A stretch of 42,794 bases of DNA from Vulcanimicrobiia bacterium (lineage in GTDB: Bacteria > Vulcanimicrobiota > Vulcanimicrobiia > Vulcanimicrobiales > Vulcanimicrobiaceae). Positions 8,948 to 17,381 of the stretch are shown piece by piece. The position numbers were made by a program, and so were the translations under genes. Under the pieces are notes generated by a model. It worked only from the letters and a program-made list of their open reading frames with translations, made no database searches and was not told the origin of the DNA. Positions within the stretch are counted from its first letter, which is position 1, and each line of letters starts with the position of its first letter. Location: NCBI GenBank assembly GCA_025934645.1, contig JAICWY010000015.1:1-42794 (forward strand), in the 5' to 3' direction.

Positions 8948-9469
8948 ATGAGGATCGTGCCCGCCCGCTGGTTGTTCGCGGCCGCCGCGCTGGTCGCGCT
9001 CGCCCCCGGCGTGCGCTACTGGGAGCACCACCATCCCAAACCGCCGCTGCACGCGGGCGATTCGCTGCGTCCTATTCATCTCTCGTCCCTGAACGGCTCG
9101 CCGTTTACGCTCGTCGCGAGCGGACGCCCCACCATCATCAACATTTTCGCGACGTGGTGCGAACCGTGCCGCGGTGAAGCGCAGGACGTCGCCGATGCGG
9201 CGCGGCAGCTGGCGAAGCGCGGCGTGGACGTGATTGGCATAGATCAAGAGGAAAGCGGCGCGCAAGTCACCCGGTTTATCGATGAATTTGCTCTTCCGTA
9301 TCCGATCTATATAGATACGACGGGGGTCACGCACCGGATCTTCGGCGCCCGGTTCATTCCTACGACGATTTCGATCGATGCAGCCGGCCGGATCCAGTCC
9401 ATTCATCCGGGACCGCTTACGCGCAGCGAACTGATGTCTATCGCTAAAATGACGGATAGCGCGGGATGA
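8948..9469 (+). CDS. TlpA/ResA-like thioredoxin-fold protein, membrane-anchored
   Basis: 173 residues. An N-terminal signal anchor (RWLFAAAALVALAPGV) should place the domain outside the cytoplasmic membrane. The redox motif WCEPC is intact (Cys71, Cys74), in FATWCEPCRGEA, and the cis-Pro loop is RFIPTT. Family members reduce or form disulfides on exported proteins or cytochromes. The gene overlaps the following glycosyltransferase by 4 bases (ATGA), an unusual partner for a polysaccharide operon. One explanation is maturation of the Cys-rich hydrolase-like lipoproteins encoded nearby, but that is inference. GGAG Shine-Dalgarno supports the chosen ATG. Confidence 0.88.
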   Translation: MRIVPARWLFAAAALVALAPGVRYWEHHHPKPPLHAGDSLRPIHLSSLNGSPFTLVASGRPTIINIFATWCEPCRGEAQDVADAARQLAKRGVDVIGIDQEESGAQVTRFIDEFALPYPIYIDTTGVTHRIFGARFIPTTISIDAAGRIQSIHPGPLTRSELMSIAKMTDSAG

Positions 9470-11334
9470 CCCGCCGCCGTGCCGTCGTCGTCGGACTCGA
9501 TTACCATGCCCGCTTTCTCGCCGACGTGCTGAACGCAGCGTCCAAAGGCTGGCATCTGCGCGCGTACGGCAGCTCGCGCACGGGAACGCTGCGCGCGCTA
9601 CTCGCACTGCGCAAGGCCGACGCGCTGATTTGCTTCGGCGGTCCGGCGCCCAATGCCGCGCTCTCCATCGTCGCCAAACGCTTCAACGTTCCGGTGATTG
9701 TCATCTGGGCCGGGAGCGATGTGATCAAAGCCCGTTCAAACCCGTTCGACCTGGAGATGATCAAGCAAGAACGCATGGTTCATCTCGCGGTCGCTCCTTG
9801 GCTCGTGGACGAATTGCACGATTTGGGGATCGAGGCGCAGTACGTGCCGGTGGCCGGCATGAATCCCGGCGCGCCGGTGAAACCGCTGCCGCAAAGTTTT
9901 CGCGTGCTGACGTATCTTCCTGAACCGCGCCGCGATTTTTACGGAGAAGCCCTCGTGTACGAAGTAGCACGTACGCTTCCCGATATCGAGTTCGACGTCG
10001 TCGGTGCGGGAGGCCGCAGTCCCGACGCGCCGCAAAACGTGCGCTTCCACGGACACGTCTCCGACATGCAGACGCGATTGGACAATTGTACGGTGCTGCT
10101 GCGCCAGCCCGAACACGACGGCATGTCCGTGCTCGTGCTCGAAGCGCTATCGCGCGCGCGCCACGTCATTTGGAATTACGACATCCCCCACGTCCGGGTA
10201 GCCTCCGGACCTGCCGAAACGCTGGCGCAGCTGCGCGATCTGATAGCCGCGCACGCGGCCGGGACGCTCGAGTTGAATGAAGGCGGCCGCGAGTACGTCC
10301 TTTCGCATTTTTCGCGCGCCGACGTCGCGGCGAAGATGGCGCAAACGCTCGATTGGGCCGTCGATGAAGCGCACGGCCGGCACAGCGTGGCTAAGCGCCG
10401 CGTAGCGATTTCGGGGCTCGGATTATTCTGCGGCGACGTCGTGCGCCACGCCAAAGAACTCGTGCCGGAATGGGACGCGCGCATGATGCGCACGAACTCG
10501 CGGCTGGAACTGCTGACCTCTGCGGCAACGATGGCCACGAGCGACGTGTGGTATTCCATCGGCAGCGCGGCCAGCGATCGCCTCCTGCACCGGCTTGCCG
10601 GAATGCTCGGGAAACCACGCGTCATTCACTGGGTCGGCTCGGACATCGCTCGTCTTGCGGTCGATCCGGAACTGCGCGCGCTGCTCGCGGCGCCGAACGT
10701 ACGTCATCTGGCGGAAGTAAATTGGACGGCCGGCCAGCTTAAGGCGTTGGGCTTCGACGCAAACATCGCGCCGCTTCCCCCGCGCACGCATTCCAACGTG
10801 TTACCGCCGTTGCCCGAGCAATTTACGGTGCTGCTCTACGTGCCGCGAACGCGCGGCGACTTCTACGGCCAACCGGCATTCGAGCGGCTCATGAAGCGGC
10901 TGAGCGGCAAGGCTATCAAATACGTCATCGTCGGCGGCGGCAGCATCGATGTGCCGCCGGGCGTGGAAGCCGAGAATCTCGGCTGGCGCAACAGTCTCAC
11001 GGACCTTTACGAAAACGTCAGCGTCTTGATCCGCTACACGCCCCGCGACGGTCTTTCACTAATGGTGCTGGAAGCGCTCTCGTTCGGTAGACACGTGCTG
11101 TGGACGCAGCCGCTGCCGTTCGTGCGGCGCATTGCCACGTATGAGGAAATGGAGCGTCAGATTAGCTCGCTACTCGAACAGCACGAACGCGGCGAATTGC
11201 ACGCGCAAGCCCAGGCAGCGCAATTCGTACGCAATGAATATCTTCCCGAGAAATGCATCAGCGCGATCGCGAGATCGTGGGACGAGGCCGCCGAAGGGAT
11301 GCTGCCGGTCGCACCGGCGGTGCAAACGCCATGA
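9466..11334 (+). CDS. Tandem-duplicated GT-B glycosyltransferase-like protein
   Basis: 622 residues made of two homologous halves (about 1-305 and 310-622). Each half has an N-terminal Rossmann-like part and a group-1-like C-terminal part. The halves match at FRVLTYLPEPRRDFYG versus FTVLLYVPRTRGDFYG and at DGMSVLVLEAL versus DGLSLMVLEAL. The latter is the GT4-type E-x7-E motif with the first Glu replaced by Asp (Asp218/Glu226 and Asp528/Glu536). The protein is presumably cytoplasmic and adds one or two sugars to the repeat unit. Both halves keep equivalent acidic residues, so neither is obviously dead. It overlaps its upstream and downstream genes by 4 bases each. Donor and acceptor are unknown. 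Confidence 0.82.
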   Translation: MTRRRAVVVGLDYHARFLADVLNAASKGWHLRAYGSSRTGTLRALLALRKADALICFGGPAPNAALSIVAKRFNVPVIVIWAGSDVIKARSNPFDLEMIKQERMVHLAVAPWLVDELHDLGIEAQYVPVAGMNPGAPVKPLPQSFRVLTYLPEPRRDFYGEALVYEVARTLPDIEFDVVGAGGRSPDAPQNVRFHGHVSDMQTRLDNCTVLLRQPEHDGMSVLVLEALSRARHVIWNYDIPHVRVASGPAETLAQLRDLIAAHAAGTLELNEGGREYVLSHFSRADVAAKMAQTLDWAVDEAHGRHSVAKRRVAISGLGLFCGDVVRHAKELVPEWDARMMRTNSRLELLTSAATMATSDVWYSIGSAASDRLLHRLAGMLGKPRVIHWVGSDIARLAVDPELRALLAAPNVRHLAEVNWTAGQLKALGFDANIAPLPPRTHSNVLPPLPEQFTVLLYVPRTRGDFYGQPAFERLMKRLSGKAIKYVIVGGGSIDVPPGVEAENLGWRNSLTDLYENVSVLIRYTPRDGLSLMVLEALSFGRHVLWTQPLPFVRRIATYEEMERQISSLLEQHERGELHAQAQAAQFVRNEYLPEKCISAIARSWDEAAEGMLPVAPAVQTP

Positions 11335-12287
11335 TCGAACGGTTGACTCTGGCCGAATGGCAGGCCTTTGACGCGCTGCACCCCGCGCCCACCTTTTTCG
11401 CACGTCCGGCATGGGCTATGGCGCTCAGTGAAACAGAGCCGGGAACGGCACCCGTGTTGCTGCGCATCCGTTCGGGGCGCGACCGCGCCGTGCTTCTTCC
11501 GGTACTGTGCGAACAGCGTTCGGCGCTGAGTTTGCGCCACCTCACCGCGTTTCCGCTCGGCGGCTACTCGTGCTTCATGTACGAAGACGGAACAATGGCC
11601 GACGCGGAGAGCGCCCAGCGTGCGATCAAAGAAGCATTGCGCTACGCACATTCCATCGCGATAACGCCATGGCCGCTGGGCCCAGGCCTTGCGGGCCGTC
11701 CCTCGGCGGTGCATGAAACGGGCGTCATCGATCTCTCGAACGGCTTGGATGCCGCGCTCGCCGGAGTGGACGGCTGTTACCGCCGCATGGCGGGACAAGC
11801 GGAACGGCGTGGCGTGACCTGCGCGGTTTCGCGCGAACCGGGCGCGGCGCAAACATACTACGAACTGCTCTGCGAATCGGCGAAGCGCTGGGGTATTCCC
11901 GAGCCCGTGCGGCGCAAAGCCTTGATCGAAGCGCTCGTGCGTTACGGCGGTGAGGACGTCGAGATTTGGTTTGCCCACGCCGAAGGCAAGGCGATCGCGG
12001 GCGGCATCGTGTTTTACGGATCGAGCGAGTTCTTCTTCTGGAGCGCGGCGATGCTTGCGGAGTACGGCCGGCTGCGTCCGAGTAATGCGCTCAATTTCGC
12101 GCTGCTGCGTGCCGCCGCATCGCGTGGAATGCACTGGTACAACTTGGGATCGAGCGAGGGTCTTCCCGGCGTTGCCCGCTTCAAGCGCGATCTCGGCGCG
12201 CAGGACGTGCGCTACAACGAATATGCGTTTGCGCGCACGCCTTTGAACGTATACCGCACGGTGCGGCGTACGCTGGCCCGCGCGTAA
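11331..12287 (+). CDS. FemAB/BioF2-like acyltransferase (GNAT fold)
   Basis: 318 residues. The C-terminal half is typical of the Acetyltransf_6 (BioF2-like, FemAB-related) family: FAHAEGKAIAGGIVFYG, EFFFWSAAMLAEYGRLRPSNAL, and the terminal MHWYNLGSSEGLPGVARFKRDLGA. Relatives transfer aminoacyl or acyl groups, and genes of this type are common in exopolysaccharide clusters. I use the ATG at 11331 that overlaps the previous stop (ATGA); the open frame extends 26 codons upstream inside the glycosyltransferase. It is probably cytoplasmic, acting on lipid-linked intermediates. The group transferred is unknown. Confidence 0.82.
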   Translation: MIERLTLAEWQAFDALHPAPTFFARPAWAMALSETEPGTAPVLLRIRSGRDRAVLLPVLCEQRSALSLRHLTAFPLGGYSCFMYEDGTMADAESAQRAIKEALRYAHSIAITPWPLGPGLAGRPSAVHETGVIDLSNGLDAALAGVDGCYRRMAGQAERRGVTCAVSREPGAAQTYYELLCESAKRWGIPEPVRRKALIEALVRYGGEDVEIWFAHAEGKAIAGGIVFYGSSEFFFWSAAMLAEYGRLRPSNALNFALLRAAASRGMHWYNLGSSEGLPGVARFKRDLGAQDVRYNEYAFARTPLNVYRTVRRTLARA

Positions 12288-12301
12288 AACGGAGGAACGC
12301 G

Positions 12302-13369
12302 ATGATGGAGAGCAGATTGGATCAGCCCGCGCTTGCCGCCGCGCGCGCGGCACAGCATGCAGAGAAACTGCCGGAGCATTTGACGGGACGGCGGCGCGCG
12401 GTCTTGTTCGGCGCCGATGCAGCGATAATATTCGCATGCTCGCTGCTCGCACTCAGCAGCGCCCCCAACGCCTTCGGCGGCGCCGTGCTCATGGTCGTAG
12501 TGATCTGCGGATGCTTCGCCCTTTGCGGACTCTACCGGCGATCGTACGCCGTTCGGCCGCACGACGAGGCGTATTACGCGTGCACGGGCGTGCTGTGCGG
12601 TGCGATACCCGTTCTTTTAATCCTCGCCGCCGTCGGACAGATTGCCGCCGGCGAGATTCTCCTCGCGCTCGCGCTGTGCGCGCTGGGAACCTCGGTGCTT
12701 CGCATCCGGCTGCATATCGAGCGCCGCGGCGCCGCCGTGCCGCGCGCCGGCATCGGGACGATCACCCCGCGTGCGTGGCACGACCGCGAATCCGTGGGGT
12801 ATCTGCTTGGTAAACGGCTCTTCGATATCGCGGTTGCTCTTGCGGTGCTGCCGCTCGCCGCACCCGTTATGCTGGTAGCGAGCATCGCAATCGCCGCGGA
12901 ATCACGCGGACCGGTCTTCTTCAGACAGCGCCGCGTGGGCCGCGACGGGCGCATTTTCTCCGTGATCAAATTCCGCACGATGCGCAGCGATGCCGGTTCC
13001 GAATGGGCGCGCCCGGGCGATACCCGGATCACGAAGATCGGGGCTCTTCTGCGCCGCACGAGCATCGACGAATTGCCGCAGCTGATCAACGTGCTCAAAG
13101 GCGAGATGTCTATCGTCGGCCCGCGCCCGGAGATGGTAGAGTTCGCGCAGCGTTTCGCAGCCGAACTGCCTTCGTACGATCAGCGCCATGTCGTCACGCC
13201 CGGAATCACGGGCTGGGCGCAGCTGTACGGCAAACGGAACTTGCAGCCGGACGAAGTCGCATCCATTCTGCCTTACGATCTCTTTTACGTCGAGCGTTCC
13301 TCGCCGGTGCTCGATACCGCTATTTTGCTTAAAACGGTCGCCGAAGTACTTTTCCATCGTGCAGTTTGA
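12302..13369 (+). CDS. Initiating sugar-phosphate transferase (bacterial sugar transferase family)
   Basis: 355 residues. The N-terminus has about four hydrophobic segments (30-140). The C-terminal catalytic domain matches the PF02397 family: KRLFDIAVAL, PVFFRQRRVGRDG, FSVIKFRTMRSDA, TRITKIGALLRRTSIDELPQ, LINVLKGEMSIVGPRPE and GITGWAQLYGK. Such proteins load the first sugar-1-phosphate onto undecaprenyl phosphate and start repeat-unit synthesis at the inner membrane. Shine-Dalgarno GGAGG lies at 12291-12295, 6 bases before the ATG. It is a strong call for the first step; the sugar itself cannot be read from the sequence. Confidence 0.95.
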   Translation: MMESRLDQPALAAARAAQHAEKLPEHLTGRRRAVLFGADAAIIFACSLLALSSAPNAFGGAVLMVVVICGCFALCGLYRRSYAVRPHDEAYYACTGVLCGAIPVLLILAAVGQIAAGEILLALALCALGTSVLRIRLHIERRGAAVPRAGIGTITPRAWHDRESVGYLLGKRLFDIAVALAVLPLAAPVMLVASIAIAAESRGPVFFRQRRVGRDGRIFSVIKFRTMRSDAGSEWARPGDTRITKIGALLRRTSIDELPQLINVLKGEMSIVGPRPEMVEFAQRFAAELPSYDQRHVVTPGITGWAQLYGKRNLQPDEVASILPYDLFYVERSSPVLDTAILLKTVAEVLFHRAV

Positions 13370-13385
13370 TCGCGCGCACCGCGTG

Positions 13386-14681
13386 ATGTACGACGGACTC
13401 TACACGTTCGCCGTACGCTTGCTCAATATCGGCATGGCGGCGGGATTGACGGTGCTCACCGCACGCATGCTGGGTCCGGGCGGCCGCGGTATCTACGCGC
13501 TTCCCGGCGTGGAAGCGGCGCTGGTCGCGTCCGCTTTCGGCGGTCTGAGCAGCGCAACCAGCTATTTCTTATTGAACCGCAATGCAGCGCGGCAGGTGCT
13601 GCTGCCGGTGTTCGGCTGTGCCGCAATCCTCGCGGCAATTGCGGCAGGTTTGCTCTTTGTTATAACCGGTTTGACCGGTCAGCAGTGGGCGGCGCCGCCC
13701 GCCGCGGCCGTGCTTCCTTCGCTCGCGTTGCTCAACGTCGCGACCGGATATGCGATAGGCGTAAAGCGCGTGCGCTTCACGACGACGTTAACCGCGCTGC
13801 AGACGTTCCTGACGATCGCCGCTATCGGGCTCAGTTTTGTTCTCTTCGCCAAGACGCCGCAGATTGCGATCGCCGCGTGGATAGGCGCTACGGCGCTCGC
13901 CGCGGTCGTCGCGACGGCAGCCGTGCTGATCGACTCGCGCACGCGGCTTACCGGCAGCGATCGGGTGGGTTTCGCGGAATACGTCCGGTTCTGCGCGCGC
14001 GTGAGCGCCGTGTACGTCGTCTCGCTGCTCAACTACCGCGTGGACCTCTACATCGTCGCTTTGTTCTTGCCGGCGGCGGCGCTCGGAATGTACGGCATCG
14101 CGGTTTCGGCTGCGGAAAGCCTATTAGTTCCTACGCAAGTTGCGGCGCTCGTGACCTCGCCGCACATCGGCGGCTTGGATATCCGGGGCGCCGGGCTGCT
14201 TACCGCGCGCTGCGTCCGCAACAATCTGCTCGTGGCGCTTGCGGTCTGCGTTCCGCTCCTCGTCTTCGCGGCACCGCTGATCGGCGCGATTTACGGCACC
14301 CGTTTTTTGCCGCTCGTACCGGCGTTCGACGTGCTGTTAGTGGGCGTGCTCGCGCTTTCGCTGAGCAGTCCGGTATCCAGTTATTTCACCCTGAAACTCG
14401 GGCGCCCACAGGTAGCGTTTTGGCTGGCTTCCGTGTCGGCCGTAATCTGCATCGCCACGACGTTGATGCTGATCCACCGCTATGGGATGGTCGGTGCGGC
14501 GCTCGGTTCCACGGCCGGCTACATCGCCGGCCAAGCACTGGCGCTTGTATACTTCGGCCGCGTGTCCGCTCTGGGCTGGCGCGAGATGCTGGTACCTACT
14601 TCCGGCGATTTCTCGCTGTATTTCGCGTTCGCCGGCCGCTTGCTGCGGGACGGGCGGCGCCTGCTGCGCCCCGTTCACTAG
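13386..14681 (+). CDS. Wzx-like polysaccharide flippase (MOP superfamily)
   Basis: 431 residues from the ATG used here, almost entirely hydrophobic with about 12 membrane segments. It resembles Wzx/polysaccharide biosynthesis proteins: an N-terminal FAVRLLNIGMAAGLTVLTAR amphipathic start, LLNYRVDLYIVALFLPAAALGMYGIA in the middle (two fragments of the typical 'YR.D...V..F.....LG.YG.A' pattern), and a C-terminal helix bundle. Its job is to flip undecaprenyl-linked repeat units to the periplasmic face. An alternative GTG start at 13359 would overlap the previous gene by 11 bases; neither start has a clear Shine-Dalgarno. It sits directly upstream of the Wzy polymerase gene, as expected. Confidence 0.9.
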   Translation: MYDGLYTFAVRLLNIGMAAGLTVLTARMLGPGGRGIYALPGVEAALVASAFGGLSSATSYFLLNRNAARQVLLPVFGCAAILAAIAAGLLFVITGLTGQQWAAPPAAAVLPSLALLNVATGYAIGVKRVRFTTTLTALQTFLTIAAIGLSFVLFAKTPQIAIAAWIGATALAAVVATAAVLIDSRTRLTGSDRVGFAEYVRFCARVSAVYVVSLLNYRVDLYIVALFLPAAALGMYGIAVSAAESLLVPTQVAALVTSPHIGGLDIRGAGLLTARCVRNNLLVALAVCVPLLVFAAPLIGAIYGTRFLPLVPAFDVLLVGVLALSLSSPVSSYFTLKLGRPQVAFWLASVSAVICIATTLMLIHRYGMVGAALGSTAGYIAGQALALVYFGRVSALGWREMLVPTSGDFSLYFAFAGRLLRDGRRLLRPVH

Positions 14682-14739
14682 GGCCGTCTTCCCACCGCCA
14701 GGGGCCGTTCCCAACTGCCGCCGCCGGCCGTGCCGGACA

Positions 14740-14745
14740 TACAAT
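14740..14745 (+). promoter_or_regulatory. Candidate -10 box for a leaderless wzy transcript
   Basis: TACAAT lies in the 72-base gap between flippase and polymerase genes, only 8 bases before the ATG at 14754. Transcription would start at or next to the start codon. There is no Shine-Dalgarno in between, which fits leaderless expression. No good -35 is seen, so this is tentative. Confidence 0.35.
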
Positions 14746-14753
14746 AGCCCCGA

Positions 14754-16127
14754 ATGGTAGCATATTTCCGCGATTCGGGCCGCCGCGCGACGGCGCTGGG
14801 CGGCGCTGCGATCGCCTTTGTCGCGCTCGTCGCAGCCTGGTTCGGCGTCTCGCTCGCCGGTACCAAGACCGGTGCCGTGCTCGCGCTGGGGGCAGTCTTC
14901 GGACCCGTTCTGCTCTCCGCGGCGATAGTCGCGCCGATCCTCTTTCCGTTCAGTCTGTATGCGTTTCTGACGCCGTTCGATCCGCTGCTCGCGATGACGA
15001 CGCAGTCGGGTACAGGCTCGACGATCACGCTGCTCGTTGGCGCCGCCAGCGGCGCCGCGCTCATCTTTTACATCCTACGCACCAAACGCTTTGCGGATCC
15101 GCCGCGCGCCGTTGCGGTGTGGCTCCTGTATTTCCTCTGGACCGTCTCGAGCACGTTCTGGGCGATCGACACGAAAGAAACGCTCTCGATGCTCCCGACG
15201 ATGCTCGCGCTGTTCGGGCTGTACGTCGTCGTTTCGATGCTGCGCATCGACGCCGCTACGCTGCGTACGGTAGGCACAGCGATCGTGGCGGGCGCTGCAA
15301 CGGCCTGCGCGTACATGCTCTTCCTCTACAGCCGCGGCATGGCAAACACCGAGGACCGCCTCTGGCTGCGCAACGACTCCGTGCAGGTCAATCCCGATCA
15401 TTTTGCGGCCGCCTTGCTGCTGCCGATCGCGATCGCGCTGGCCACGCTGTTCTTCACGCGCGGCGGCATGTCGCGGCTCGCCATGCTGGTCTCGCTCGCA
15501 CTCATGCTTCCGGTGATGATCCTCACGGGCGCGCGCGGTCCGGAACTCGCCTTCGTGGCGTTGGCAGCGTACGTCATCGCGCATCACCGCAAGCGTTGGA
15601 CCCTGGCCGGCGTCTTCGTGGCATTCCTTGCTCTGATCGTCATAAAGAGCGGCCCGAGTTTCGCGGAGCGCTGGACTCAAGCGCTCTCGGACGGCGGCGC
15701 CGGGCGCACGGACATCTGGAAAGTCGGCTGGCTCGCGTTCAAAGAAAATTGGCTGTTCGGCGCTGGGTACAGCAATTTCCCGGACGCGTACAATCACGCT
15801 TTGATCCGCGTTTTTCAGCCGTTCTTCGCGGGTTGGAGCCGCGCGCCGCACGACATTCTGCTGCAGGCCGGCGTAGAGCTTGGCGTAATCGGCCTCGTTC
15901 TGCTGCTACTGGGGTGGTGGTCGCAATTCCGTGTGCTCCGGCATATCGACGCATCGGATTACCGGTATCCGATGCGAATCGCCTCGGAGGCTGCTATCGC
16001 AGGCCTCTTCGTCGCCGGTTTGTTCGCTTTGCAAATGGAGACCAAGTATCTGTGGCTTGCTTTTATGTTTGCCGTGCTCGTGCGCAACACGCGTCTATCG
16101 CTAAAGGGCTCGCCCGCTGATGCGTGA
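14754..16127 (+). CDS. Wzy-type O-antigen/exopolysaccharide polymerase (Wzy_C)
   Basis: 457 residues with about ten membrane segments. The large periplasmic loop carries the family signature GRTDIWKVGWLAFKENWLFG followed by AGYSNF, then HDILLQAGVELGVIGL, both typical of O-antigen ligase/polymerase proteins (PF04932). It polymerises repeat units on undecaprenyl pyrophosphate at the periplasmic face. Ligase (WaaL) and polymerase share this domain; the context (Wzx, Wza-like and Wzz-kinase genes) favours polymerase. The stop overlaps the next gene by 8 bases. No ribosome-binding site is visible. Confidence 0.9.
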   Translation: MVAYFRDSGRRATALGGAAIAFVALVAAWFGVSLAGTKTGAVLALGAVFGPVLLSAAIVAPILFPFSLYAFLTPFDPLLAMTTQSGTGSTITLLVGAASGAALIFYILRTKRFADPPRAVAVWLLYFLWTVSSTFWAIDTKETLSMLPTMLALFGLYVVVSMLRIDAATLRTVGTAIVAGAATACAYMLFLYSRGMANTEDRLWLRNDSVQVNPDHFAAALLLPIAIALATLFFTRGGMSRLAMLVSLALMLPVMILTGARGPELAFVALAAYVIAHHRKRWTLAGVFVAFLALIVIKSGPSFAERWTQALSDGGAGRTDIWKVGWLAFKENWLFGAGYSNFPDAYNHALIRVFQPFFAGWSRAPHDILLQAGVELGVIGLVLLLLGWWSQFRVLRHIDASDYRYPMRIASEAAIAGLFVAGLFALQMETKYLWLAFMFAVLVRNTRLSLKGSPADA

Positions 16128-17295
16128 GACGTTTTTGCCGTACTGCCGACCTGACACCGGCACGCCCGAAGCGGACGCGGTCGAGGAATGCATCCGCAAC
16201 GGTTGGCTGACGACGGGCCCGAAGGTCCGTGAATTCGAGCAAGCGTTTGCCGCGGCGGCGGGTGTGAAACATGCCGTCGCCGTGAACAGTTGCACGGCGG
16301 CTCTCCATATCGGCCTGCTGGCAGCGGGCGTGGGCAAAGGCGATGATGTCGTTATGCCCTCGCTAACCTTCGTCGCAGGCGCGCAGTGCACGCTCGAAGT
16401 TGGCGCGCGTCCCGTCTTCTGCGACGTCGATCCGCAAACGCTAACGGCGGGTGTGGAGGAATTCGAGCGTGCGATCACGCCTCAAACCCGCGCGATTATC
16501 GCCATGCCGTACGCAGGCCGTCCCCACGATGCACAGGCGCTTGCGGCGATGTGCGAACGCCGCGGCATCATCTTCATCGAAGACGCCGCCCATGCGGCCG
16601 GCATGCTCGACCGCGGCACTTGGGCCGGTACGCATTCGCGCCTTGCCGCATATAGTTTTTACGCAACCAAGAACCTGTGCACCGCCGAGGGAGGCATGCT
16701 GCTCACCAACGACGATACCGTGATGGAGCGCGTGCGCGTGCTCTCACTGCACGGCATGGACAAAGACGCCTGGAAGCGCTACACACAGCAAGGCTCGTGG
16801 CGGTACGAAGTGCGCGAACCCGGCTTCAAATACAACATGCCGGATCTCGCCGCCGCGATGGGCCTCGTGCAACTGCAGCGGCTGGATGCGATGCAGGCGA
16901 GGCGTAATGAGATCGCATCGCGCTATTTGGAAGCCTTCGCCGATGTGCCCGGCATCGAGTGTCAGGCGTTGCCGGAGCGTGAAGGTGACGTGCACAGCTG
17001 GTGCATGTTCGTCATTCAAATCGACGGCGAAACGTTCGGGATCTCGCGCGACGCGGCGATCGACGAGTTAAGAAATCTGAACATTGGGACCAGCGTTCAC
17101 TACATTCCGACTCATCATTTCAGCGCATACCGCGCATTCTCGGCGCCTCTGGAAGCGACCGAGCGAGTCGCCTCGCGCATACTTTCGCTTCCGTTATATA
17201 CGACGATGTCCGATGCGGACGTGCGCGACGTGATCGATGCGGTGTTGGAGTGTAATAAGCAAGCTGACGGCTTGCTTGCAAGCAAAGCATCATAG
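16120..17295 (+). CDS. DegT/DnrJ/EryC1 (ArnB-like) sugar aminotransferase
   Basis: 391 residues, normal for the family. PLP-dependent transfer of an amino group from glutamate to a keto-sugar nucleotide. The PLP Lys is Lys184 in YATKNLCTAEGG, and Asp155 in FIEDAAHAAG contacts the cofactor. The GWLTTGPKVREFE start resembles C4-aminotransferases such as ArnB or PseC. A possible substrate is the 4-keto sugar made by the WbpM-like dehydratase at 34387-36366; this is inference. The tail codes for a short Ala/Ser-rich end containing a hairpin (17257-17277, AAGCAAGC/GCTTGCTT). A second aminotransferase of different subtype (WbpE) lies at 30345-31457. Confidence 0.9.
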   Translation: MRETFLPYCRPDTGTPEADAVEECIRNGWLTTGPKVREFEQAFAAAAGVKHAVAVNSCTAALHIGLLAAGVGKGDDVVMPSLTFVAGAQCTLEVGARPVFCDVDPQTLTAGVEEFERAITPQTRAIIAMPYAGRPHDAQALAAMCERRGIIFIEDAAHAAGMLDRGTWAGTHSRLAAYSFYATKNLCTAEGGMLLTNDDTVMERVRVLSLHGMDKDAWKRYTQQGSWRYEVREPGFKYNMPDLAAAMGLVQLQRLDAMQARRNEIASRYLEAFADVPGIECQALPEREGDVHSWCMFVIQIDGETFGISRDAAIDELRNLNIGTSVHYIPTHHFSAYRAFSAPLEATERVASRILSLPLYTTMSDADVRDVIDAVLECNKQADGLLASKAS

Positions 17296-17311
17296 CAGCC
17301 GCCTCTCTCCG

Positions 17312-17341
17312 GGGAACTCTCGGGCATAGTCCGTAGTTCCC
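17312..17341 (+). other. Hairpin in the gap before lipoprotein copy 2
   Basis: GGGAACT (17312-17318) pairs with AGTTCCC (17335-17341), and an inner CGG/CCG adds to the stem. There is no T-run after it, so it is not a convincing terminator. It could shape the leader of the following lipoprotein gene. Confidence 0.35.
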
Positions 17342-17381
17342 TCGCTGTACTTGCGCGCCATTACAGCAATGGGGAGGATTC

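Noticed and set aside
13685-16120. Open frame of 811 codons on the plus strand
   Set aside because: It runs in another frame over the flippase and Wzy genes, is extremely Arg-rich, crosses their intergenic gap and shows no domain. High-GC shadow.
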